From Liolophura sinensis (lineage: Eukaryota; Mollusca; Polyplacophora; Chitonida; Chitonidae): a stretch of 64,000 nt of DNA. The translations under genes were made by a program, and so were the position numbers. The stretch covers positions 2,113,001-2,177,000 of the forward strand of contig NC_088305.1 of assembly GCF_032854445.1 (NCBI RefSeq), read 5' to 3'. The notes beneath the pieces are model-generated. The model was not told the origin of the DNA and searched no databases. It saw only the letters and a program-made list of their open reading frames with translations. Below are positions 56,201-64,000 of this stretch, piece after piece; position 1 is the first letter of the stretch, and each line of letters opens with the position of its first letter.

Positions 56201-59200
56201 AGACCTAAATATGTTCTCATCACGATATGACTGCAATATTGAGGAAGTGGCCAGCATGAAGCCATAATCGTTCATTCCTGTATTCAGTCATTCAGAGACC
56301 TAAATATGTTCTCATCACGATATGTCTGCAATATTGAGGAAGTGGCCAGCATGAAGCTATAATCGTTCATTCCTTTATTCAGTCATTCAGAGACCTAAAT
56401 ATGTTCTCATCACGATATGACTGAAATATTGAGGAAGTGGCCAGCATGAAGCCGTAATCGTTCATTCCTTTATTCGGTCATTCAGAGACCTAAATATGTT
56501 CTCATCACGATATGACTGAAATATTGAGGAAGTGGCCAGCATGAAGCCGTAATCGTTCATTCCTGTATTCAGTCATTCAGAGACCTAAATATGTTCTCAT
56601 CACGATATGTCTGCAATATTGAGGAAGTGGCCAGCATGAAGCTATAATCGTTCATTCCTTTATTCAATCATTCAGAGACATAAATATGTTCTCATCACGA
56701 TATGACTGAAATATTGAGGAAGTGGCCAGCATGAAGCCGTAATCGTTTATTCCTTTATTCAGTCATTCAGAGACCTAAATATGTTCTCATCACGATATGA
56801 CTGAAATATTGAGGAAGTGGCCAGCATGAAGCCGTAATCGTTCATTCCTTTATTCAGTCATTCAGAGACCTAAATATGTTCTCATCATGATATGACTGCA
56901 ATATTGAGGAAGTGGCCAGCATGAAGCCATAATCGTTCATTCCTTTATTCAGTCATTCAGAGACCTAAATATGTTCTCATCACGATATGACTGAAATATT
57001 GAGGAAGTGGCCAGCATGAAGCCATAATCGTTCATTCCTTTATTCAGTCATTCAGAGACCTAAATATGTTCTCATCACGATATGACTGAAATATTGAGGA
57101 AGTGGCCAGCATGAAGCCATAATCGTTCATTCCTTTATTCAGTCATTCAGAGACCTAAATATGTTCTCATCACGATATGACTGAAATATTGAGGAAGTGG
57201 CCAGCATGAAGCCGTAATCGTTCATTCCTTTATTCAGTCATTCAGAGACCTAAATATGTTCTCATCACGATATGACTGAAATATTGATGAAATCGTGTTA
57301 ATGTAAATCTTCTACTTTTTCAACCTCTTCAAAAAACACTGAAGCACTTTTTTTAATGAAATTTATGCATTCAATTATTCTGAAAACGATAGCTTTGTGC
57401 CACTAAAGATGCAAGCTTCCTAAAACTGCACATTATTTCTCTGCACTCCAGCTCATGCTGGATTCCTCTCCAGCCGTACATGGAAGGGTCTGGCAGCAAT
57501 GACCCTGTGGAGGATCATGGGTTCCCCTCCGGACTCTGCCCAGTTTCCTCCAACCATAATGCTGTGCTGCTATTGAATAAGTGAAATAAGTACGGCGACC
57601 AAATAAATATTTCTCTACACCTCATAGTTCTCTCAGAATGTTTTCAAAAATTGGTAACAGTGCTTGAAAAGGTCGAATAATTAGGGTAAGCCAAAATCAT
57701 TCATTGATTTATTCATTCATTCAGAGGCCTGAACGTGTTCTCGCCAGGATATGACTGCAGTATTGTCGATGTGATGTTCAGCTTCCTGAATTTTTTCACA
57801 TGTATAAGAGCAACTTTAAATAAGATTTATACACACTTTTCAGGCTTCACAAAATGTGTAATTTTACCATTCTACTCAGAATAATGCCCTCAGAGTATGC
57901 TGGAATAAATGCCGCGCAAACAGGTTAGAGAATTACAGTACACTCCTATCAATCAGCTTTTACCACAGGTAGTATAAAACTTGTCAGTGACATTTTTTCA
58001 CATAGTAACATATAGTGTAAAAAAAGTGAATTTTATAAACTGAAAAAACAATATTGTGTTGCAGATACTATTGTCAGGTGGAGTTGAATGATACTCAGCA
58101 TCAGATTGCCGAGCTTAAGGACAATATAATACATCTGAGCAAATACACCCCAGGTGGTAAAGAGAGTCTCTCATGGCCTATAGGTGAGTTTGCAGGCAGT
58201 AAGCGAGATCAATTCCTTTGCCCGGGTAATTTTGTCTTTTCCTTAGTTGAATAATGGGAACAAAGAACCAGGCCTTGGGATCACGAAGTTGTCTGAGACT
58301 TAAGTCAGACTCTTGAATTGACTGCTCTAAAATTGTTACTGAGGAATTTGTATTTTAAGCCTGACTTTCATGAGTTAAGTTAAAAGTTAGAACTATAGGT
58401 TCAGGTATTATAAAACAAATTAAAACACAAGTTTCTGACACAAGTTTCCAACTGCTTTGTGATCGTGGAGCCTGGCCTTATCCCTCAGTAGCTTTGCCAC
58501 GCTTTGGTCTGTGGTCGGGTCAAGGTCATGACAGAGTACTGTATAGCTGTATGAAGTAAGGCACGTGTACATCTTAATGATGTTGTAGGTTCCAGTCCAG
58601 GTGAGGGCTCAGTTGTATTTTGGCACTATTTTGACATCTGGCACTATAAATAGTCTGGAATCCAGGTCGAGTGGTTAGCCTGCCAGCACAGCGCAGTCAT
58701 GCAGGAGCCTCTCACAAATGCTGTTGCTGTGAGTTCAAATCCAACTTATGCTGGCTTCCTCTCCGGTTGTACGTGGAAAGGTCTGCATGTAATGGTCATG
58801 GATTTCCCCCGAGCACTGCCTGGTTTTCTCTCATCATAATACTGGTCACTGCCATATAAGTGAAAAACTAAGAATACAGCGTAAAACACCAATCAAAAAT
58901 AAATAAATAAGTGTAATAGTTTGTTGCCATGGCGATGAAACAGTTTGACATTTTATCGTTGTATGGAAAGGTGAATGTATTTAAGTATTGATCCTCTATA
59001 CCTAGGTGTGCCGGAGCCGTTCAAGCCCAAGAATAAGTTTGATGTGATAAGGTGGGACTACTTTACGGAGGAGAATATTTACTTTGAGGATGACTTTACC
59101 AATGTTAACAAACTTTCAGGTGAGTGTTTTAAAAGACAAATTTTCCCAGGTTAAGGTAGAAATGAAAGGCCTTAAAAAGCACAGATCACCCTTGAATGAA

Positions 59201-61318
59201 GGTATGCACCTTCTGTTAATTAGGTAATTTTGTCCTAATATGGTTGTCAGGGTTTTTTTTTACTGCGATTAAAGGCAAATGATAAAGGTTGTACTGTAGA
59301 CCTTAGGAACCATATTGAAAATTAAGGTGAGGAACAGTGACGTGACAAGCTGCTAAACATTGTCTGACTGCTGTATTTCTGTGTTCTTTTGTGAATATAC
59401 CCCTACATCAACATAAAAAATGGAAATAGTTCTGTTATTCCACTGTGGCAACTACAAAAAGAATCTGCGATTTCATTGAGCTTGTCAGTGGATGTAATAT
59501 GGCTCAAAAATCCACTGTTAAACCTCAATGCTGTATTGCATTTTGTTCACCCGAAAAAAACAAAATGTAACAAAAAGATAGAACGGTAAAATATACTGGA
59601 GTAAACATTTTTCATACATTCTCTTTAAAAAAAAAAAGTCTTTAGCCTTTCATTTGATGCATACTTTATTACAGGTGGTCATAATCATGTATTTTGTGTG
59701 TGTGTGTGTTGAGTAGCTTATGTCGCAGCGTGGGTGTCCATGTCAGCGTCCAATAACAGGAAAAGCAATGTTAAAATGTTAGGGGTGGTATCTTAAAAAG
59801 TACTGCAGGAATTGAGACCGGGGTTTGCACACATTTAGAGCACAATAACATGAGGGGGATATTCCATCATTGATTGGATGTGTGAATATTAAATTACTGA
59901 ATTCCTGATTTAGTGTATTATGTATTAGAATCAGTGTTGAACAGAATGATAGGGGTGGTATCTCCAAAAGTGCAGCCTGAAGTATTACATACACATAAAG
60001 CACAATGACACAAGGAGGATGTCTCATCACTGATGCTATGTGCTCATATTAATGACCATAAATTCACAATTTCAGTACCCTGTGGATTGAGCTGAAGGTT
60101 GACATTCATGTGCCTTCTACTGACGAGCTCTTTGGTAACCTTCCTACCATTTCTAAGTGTTTGTTCAAACATACACTCAGCTATTGATTCATTCAATATT
60201 CTTGATTAAGAGTTCTCTCCCTTGCAGGTGTAAATAAGCTTGATGTGGAGGAAGTTCTGGCCACAGCAAAGCAGAAGCTAGAGAAGAAACACCGAGCCGT
60301 TTACAAGACGGTCAAGCTGGTAAACGGTTATCGGAGGTTTGACCCGACACGAGGCATGGAGTACACGCTGGATCTGCGCGTGTCAGAAGGGGGCACCCTC
60401 AGTGCGTTCAACACCCGGGTGCACCTGGTGAGACCCCTAGGCTTTGTGGAAATCATCCCGCTGCCGTACGTGACAGAGAACACGCGGCTGACGTTAGTCC
60501 TGCCGGTCCGTGCCCAGGACAAGAAGGGCGTGGTCGGCTTCCTCGACTCGTACGCTCATGTCTGTCTTGACTCCGGGGACAACACTAATCTCTTCATCGT
60601 GTTTGTGTACGAGGAGAACCGGCCAGCTGAGGAGGACATATTCTCCTCATTGAAGTCCATGATTTCATACTATGAGAATAAGTACCAGAATGGTGCAAAG
60701 ATTGCCTGGAGCAGCCTCACTCTGACAGGGTCGTACTTGTCAGAAATCACTCTGATGGACACCATTTCTAAACAGTTCAATCTGGATTCACTTCTCGTCC
60801 TGTGCACGGTGGGGATTGAACTGTCCAGTGAGTACCTGAACAGAGTTCGCATGAACACTATTGCTCGGTGGCAGGTGTTTTTCCCGATTGGCTTCTGGCA
60901 GTATGTCCCTCATATCATCTATGAGGAAAAGCCGTACCCGACCACCATAGAAATCAGCCGCTACTCTGGACACTTCGATATCAATGCCTATGATCACAGC
61001 AGCTTCTACAACTCCGATTACATGGTGGCACGAAAAGCTTTGGCACCAGGTGAAGAGCTGACTAGTGATCTGTTCTCCATGTTTGTGAACTACAAAAAAA
61101 TCCACATATTTCGAGCTGTAGAACCATATCTCCGGCACAAGTTCACGAACATCGAGTGTCCGATGGAAATGCCAAAAAGGCTGTATGATCAGTGCTTAGT
61201 GCGAAAGATGGAGAGTTATGCGACCCGTGCACAGTTAGCCATGCTGGTGTTTGAACATAAACAGAAACAAGAACAAGAGGCCAAAGATCTGCAGGAAAAT
61301 AAAAAAGAGGATTACTGA
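47299..61318 (+). CDS. CHPF: Chondroitin polymerizing factor (chondroitin sulfate synthase 2 family), six exons
   Basis: A Golgi type II membrane protein that partners with chondroitin synthases to build the GlcA-GalNAc backbone. Exons: 47299-48014, 53073-53201, 54884-55023, 58065-58183, 59006-59119, 60228-61318, with GT/AG borders and matching phases. About 768 aa, against 775 in human CHPF. Landmarks: an N-terminal membrane anchor region (STAIGVCLGISL), RYASTELGIREKL, DWCMTNAHSN and FGRCVLHGSGVGC, RWDYFTEEN, LVNGYRRFDPTRGMEYTLDL, RMNTIARWQVFFP, FYNSDYMVARK and FRAVEPYLRHKF. The first glycosyltransferase domain has SDLTY where active synthases carry DDD. The second has LCTVGIEL where they carry a DVD-type motif. 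Lack of both fits CHPF rather than CHSY1/3. Exon 1 needs about five single-base frame corrections (near 47373, 47498, 47555, 47795, 47940). The remaining exons are clean, including a 363-codon last exon. The first exon lies beside the assembly gap, so consensus error is likelier than pseudogenisation. Start at 47299 is tentative. Confidence 0.93.
48415..48870. repeat. Dispersed repeat family 2, two opposed copies
   Basis: The first copy reads AATTTTTTCACATGTTCGCA, GTTTTTGTGAAGCCCTAAA, CCAATATAGTTTTGTCTCCA. The second (48710-48870) is its reverse: TTGGAGACAAATGTACACTGG, AGGGCTTCACAAAG. CHPF intron 1. Confidence 0.6.
48871..50285. other. CHPF intron 1 sequence without recognised features
   Basis: Unique AT-rich DNA with only short open frames. 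Nothing recognisable. Confidence 0.5.
50288..50556 (+). mobile_element. tRNA-headed SINE, full length reference copy
   Basis: Head GGGGGCCTCTGTGGCTCAGT, TGGTTAGCGC (box A-like), GTTAGTTCAAGTCCAGC (box B-like), core GCTGGCTTCCTCTCCGGCC and GGTCGTGGGTTTTCCCCCGG, then TGAAATATTCTTGAGTACGG and an (AAATA)n tail. This copy shows all family parts in order: a Pol III tRNA-like head, a conserved body and a simple-repeat tail. Confidence 0.92.
50770..51385. repeat. Dispersed repeat family 2, two copies
   Basis: TTCTTCAACTTTTCCGCATGTT and AACTCTTCAACCTTTTCACAT begin two direct copies, at about 50775 and 51165, both with the CATATTCTGAAGAC/CATATTGTGAGGAC and GCCAATTCAGCC/GCCAACCCAACC landmarks. Confidence 0.65.
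51386..52187. other. CHPF intron 1 sequence without recognised features
   Basis: Unique DNA. The open frame 51843-52094 (83 codons) has no family match and no clear acceptor, so it is not called. Confidence 0.45.
52188..52425. repeat. 19-bp minisatellite, about 12 copies
   Basis: The unit GCTCGTGAACTCTTTACAG repeats with CTCG/CTAG/CTATT variants. Each unit ends in TTTACAG, a splice-acceptor-like motif, inside CHPF intron 1. Confidence 0.95.
52497..52566. repeat. 23-bp tandem repeat, three copies
   Basis: CTCATGGGGGTGTGGCCGGC plus TTC, three times in a row. Confidence 0.93.
52566..52795 (+). mobile_element. Two SINE tail fragments
   Basis: ATAAGTGAAATATTCTTGAATATGG...AAATAAATAG (52572-52635) and CCACCACAATGCTGGTCGCC...ATCAAATAAAATAAG (52708-52793) are 3' parts of the tRNA-headed SINE. 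Confidence 0.8.
53778..53960. repeat. 38-bp tandem repeat, about five copies
   Basis: The unit ATAACTTTTCCAGGCCTTGA, GAAACTTGGAATATTACA repeats almost perfectly in CHPF intron 2. A further degenerate AAACCTGGAAA-type series continues to 54170. Confidence 0.93.
54672..54785 (+). mobile_element. SINE body fragment
   Basis: GTCTGTCAGCAACCTGCGGAT, GGTCGTGGGTTCCCCTCGGGG, CCACCATAATGCTGGCC, ATATTCTTGAGG. Confidence 0.8.
55138..55245 (+). mobile_element. SINE 3' fragment
   Basis: CCCCCGGGCTCTGCCCAATTTCC through AATATTCTTGAGTACGGCG to (AAATA)n. CHPF intron 3. Confidence 0.85.
55655..57290. repeat. 95-bp minisatellite, about 17 copies
   Basis: The unit is ATGACTGAAATATTGAGGAA, GTGGCCAGCATGAAGCCATA, ATCGTTCATTCCTTTATTCA, GTCATTCAGAGACCTAAATA, TGTTCTCATCACGAT. 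Units differ by few substitutions (ACTGAA/TCTGCA, CCATAA/CCGTAA), and neighbouring pairs share variants, as expected from recent block duplication. A degenerate single unit remains at 57690-57770. CHPF intron 3. Confidence 0.96.
57295..57950. repeat. Dispersed repeat family 2 copies and a SINE fragment
   Basis: Family 2 pieces at 57300-57420, 57615-57685 and 57785-57950 surround a SINE 3' part (57450-57610: CTCATGCTGGATTCCTCTCC, CCATAATGCTG, CAAATAAATA). Confidence 0.65.
58655..58908 (+). mobile_element. tRNA-headed SINE, diverged
   Basis: GGTCGAGTGGTTAGCCTGCC, GAGCCTCTCACAAATGCTGT, GTGAGTTCAAATCCAAC and ACAGCGTAAAACACCAATCA plus an AAATA tail. CHPF intron 4. Confidence 0.85.
59200..59700. 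other. CHPF intron 5 sequence, mostly unremarkable
   Basis: Parts near 59280-59350 (ACCTTAGGAACCATATTG, ACGTGACA) resemble 29995-30055, so another low-copy dispersed family is present. A short (GT)n lies at 59694-59712. Confidence 0.4.
59725..60080. repeat. Dispersed repeat family 1, inverted copy
   Basis: Reverse-oriented landmarks: AAAATGTTAGGGGTGGTATC, TTAAAAAGTACTGCAGG and ATTCCATCATTGATTGGATG, with a second partial unit (AGAATGATAGGGGTGGTATC). Confidence 0.7.
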
Positions 61319-61900
61319 GATGATGAAAACACGAAATATTCCACAAAAGCCATTTTTGATTTAGCAGGATACAGAATCGTTTCTGATTGGATAATGATGA
61401 TTGGATAATGATAATGATAGGATAAACTGAATTTTAGGTTGTGTGTTGAATTATTCAAAGCTGCTGGGGATCTTGTCGGCACTGTAAGCCAATCAGTGTC
61501 GATTCTGCATAGCCAATCAGTGTCGATTCTGCAGTCCTTCAAGCCAATATTTAAATAACGATTTTAAAGCTTATTTTGGGGGGCACTGAAGGTTAAATAA
61601 GCATCTAGAATATTCAGTTGTTAACATACAACGTGCCTTTTATTAGACTGACCATTGACTTGTCACAGTTTACATGCTTATGTGGCTTATCCAAAGTATA
61701 CTCCGTACCCTTTATATATGACAGGTCTTTTGATTACATGTCTGGCGCTCCGTGTGGAGTTTTTCCTGCCTGAAGTACTGTCTACTATATTGCTTTTTCC
61801 AGCCCTTTTCAATGACGGTTTTTGGATCGGAAAAATGGTTACATGGAATGGGTATCTTTAGGTAACAAAGATCTGAGAAATAACCCCATTATCCAGGTAT
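61319..61900. other. CHPF 3' flank / probable 3' UTR
   Basis: Follows the CHPF stop. Contains GATAATGATGATTGGATAAT and a duplicated CCAATCAGTGTCGATTCTGCA block (61490-61533). No canonical AATAAA was found within the first 300 bases. Confidence 0.4.
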
Positions 61901-62470
61901 TTAGCACAAAGCTACATGTAAGTATTACTGAAGGAAAAGTTAATCTGTGTGTAATCACATTCTCATTTAACATCTGACATGAAGGTAGATCTACACATAT
62001 GTCCATTATCCAGGTATTTAGCACAGTCCATTAGTGTCCGCATTAACATTTGACATCTGACATGAAGGTAGATCTACACATATGTCCATTATCCAGGTAT
62101 TTAGCACAGTCCATTAATGTCCTCATTAACATTTAACATCTGACATGAAGGTAGATCTACACATATGTCCATTATCCTGGTATTTAGCACAGTCCATTAA
62201 TGTCCTCATTAACATTTAACATCTGACATGAAGGTAGATCTACACATATGTCCATTATCCAGGTATTTAGCACAGTCCATTAATGTCTGCATTAACATTT
62301 GACATAAAATGAAGATCTGCAGGCATGCATTATCTAGGTACCTGTATTTTATAGCACAATTTATTAATGTTCTTATTAATAGCTGACTTAAATGTAGATC
62401 TATGTCCATTATCCTGGTAAATGTGTTTAGCACAGTCCATATATGTCCTCATTAACATGTGACATAAAAT
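61900..62470. repeat. 83-bp tandem repeat, about five to six copies
   Basis: GAAGGTAGATCTACACATATG recurs at 61981, 62064, 62147 and 62230 (83-bp steps), together with GTCCATTATCCAGGTATTTA and GCACAGTCCATTAATGTCC. Outer copies are degenerate. Confidence 0.93.
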
Positions 62471-63628
62471 GGAGATGTACAGCATCCTACATTGCTGAGT
62501 CATTCTGTCATGACAATCACGATTTGCAGCGCTGGAAGTATGTCCAGATGTAGGTCATACAAGAACATGATCTGAGCTCATTGTATATGTAGTTCAGAAT
62601 GGGAGGGAGGCCAGACATCTACTTAATAAAACCCTATCAGATCGACTTTGCTTTCTCACTTGATGTGAACAGACATGTAGTTCTGGACTATGACATGCGA
62701 TGTCTCATCTCATTCCAACTCTACCTATTGCTCTGTCGTCACATCTTTAGACGGTATTACCCACTGAAGTTTGAATATATTTTATTTGGGTAAAAGATGG
62801 TGAAAGGCAGCCTGCTAATTGTGAAATTCCCAGTAGGTTACCCTTATTCACCTTTATTTATAGTCTTCACATTTTTTGTGCAATATTCAGTACATGGTTT
62901 TTAAGTTTAATACATCAACAACAGAGTAACATCATGGGCCTGGCTACTTACCTATTGTATACCTTCCAGGATAGCGCAGTGTTTAATTGTAATGGTTAAA
63001 ACCACCAATGGAATATTACATGTATTTTTACAGTATTTGACACGACCCCATCCAGGAACATAAATCTCTTGTAAGATTAACTAGTTTTCTATATTTTATA
63101 TATGCATGTACAAACCTATGCTAAGTTTAGTGAATTAACCCCACCGTACTGCAAAGCAGCAATATCAGTTAGTGAGACATTCTGCTCAGCCAAAAATATG
63201 TGTACTGGTATGAAAAAATAGTCTTAGAAGCTCTCTGTCTACAGTTACCCAAATCTATCAAACCTTGCATGTGAAAGAGTTACTTAAATTTCAGTGAAGA
63301 CCTGTCCACCTGTTTAAATTGATTTTGGAGGCAAAACTATTTTGATTCACTTGCCTAATTTCAGAGCTGCCAAAAAAAAAAGTATAATATTAACAAGCTA
63401 CACAGAATATGTTTGAATATTTTTGCAAACATGTGAAAAGCTTGAAGAATTGAAGTTATATCTGAATGGGCCAGTGCCTCGATATTACAAGTCTTTAGTC
63501 ATTAGACTTTAGTTTGTGTCACTACCCTTCCCTAGTCAACGTTCAGTGGGCTGGCACATGCATGTTGGTTCAGTCATTGTTATGGTGGTGATTTACACGT
63601 GATCAGTTTTTTGATTGCCTTTGAAAGA
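62471..63628. other. Intergenic AT-rich sequence
   Basis: No gene recognised. The open frame 62599-62793 has no family match. A family 2 dispersed repeat lies at about 63290-63460. Confidence 0.5.
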
Positions 63629-63629
63629 A

Positions 63630-63895
63630 TCAACTCAGTCGGTTAAAGCGCTAGCGCAGCGTAATGACCCAGGAGTCTCTCACCAATGCGGTCGCTGTGA
63701 GTTCAAGTCCAGCTCATGCTGGCTTCCTCTCCGGCCGTACGTGAGAAGGTCTGTCAGCAACCTGCGGATGGTCGTGGGTTTCCTCCGGGCTCTGCCCGGT
63801 TTCCACCCACCATAATGCTGGCCGCCGTCGTATAAGTGAAATATTCTTGAGTACGGCGTAAAACACCAATCAAAAAAAAAAAAAAAAAAAAAAAA
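63630..63895 (+). mobile_element. tRNA-headed SINE, near full length
   Basis: CAACTCAGTCGGTTAAAGCG head, GCTGTGAGTTCAAGTCCAGC, GGTCGTGGGTTTCCTCCGGG, AATATTCTTGAGTACGGCG and a long poly(A) run at 63872-63896 suggesting a fairly young insertion. Confidence 0.9.
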
Positions 63896-64000
63896 AGAAT
63901 CAAATAATATATTATATTTGCCACAGAAAGAAGTCTCATTTCATTTACATTTACATTACGCATGTTATGTACACATGTTTTCTATATTGCAATTTCATTT

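Noticed and set aside
60788-61138. Minus-strand open frames across the last CHPF exon
   Set aside because: They are antisense shadows of a strongly conserved coding exon.

Overview
This is a stretch of an animal nuclear genome, most likely a mollusc (bivalve or gastropod). The genes have introns with GT/AG borders, coding density is very low, and the DNA is full of minisatellites. Two interspersed repeats look like mollusc short elements: a tRNA-headed SINE ending in a ...GAGTACGGCGTAAAACACC... tail, and a second element carrying GTACGACGTTAAACCCC-type sequence. Species cannot be fixed from sequence alone. No bacterial, CRISPR, rRNA or intact tRNA features were seen.

Layout. 1-2.8 kb: a 37-bp minisatellite running off the left edge, then a possible last exon of an unknown plus-strand gene (3350-3522). 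5.7-12.9 kb: segmental-duplication copy A. It holds an expanded intronic minisatellite, an orphan IFI6/IFI27 (ISG12)-type exon, a LINE fragment and a decayed copy of the last two PSMC5 exons. 12.9-21 kb: a mosaic of direct and inverted copies of ISG12 gene parts mixed with transposon debris (Crypton-like tyrosine recombinase, GIY-YIG/Penelope-like fragment, tRNA-derived SINEs). It contains one apparently complete two-exon ISG12-like gene on the minus strand (17851-18560). 21.1-26.9 kb: copy B of the duplication. Its ISG12 copy is broken at the splice acceptor, but it carries the real last two PSMC5 exons.

25.1-46.0 kb: PSMC5 (26S proteasome ATPase Rpt6), 12 coding exons on the minus strand, about 398 aa, with large minisatellites in its introns. 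46.2-46.4 kb: a 200-bp N gap flanked by the same 90 bp on both sides, probably a false duplication. 47.3-61.3 kb: CHPF (chondroitin polymerizing factor), six exons on the plus strand, about 768 aa, divergent from PSMC5 across about 1 kb of true sequence. Its first exon, and the first exon of PSMC5, carry single-base frameshifts clustered around the gap, best read as local consensus errors. 61.3-64 kb: 3' flank with an 83-bp tandem repeat and a SINE.

The two housekeeping genes do unrelated jobs: protein degradation in cytosol and nucleus, and glycosaminoglycan chain polymerisation in the Golgi. The most interesting part is the ISG12-like cluster. It has five signal-peptide exons and three membrane-domain exons in various states of decay, with minisatellites that grew inside the gene's own intron and a segmental duplication that carried along the tail of the neighbouring proteasome gene.
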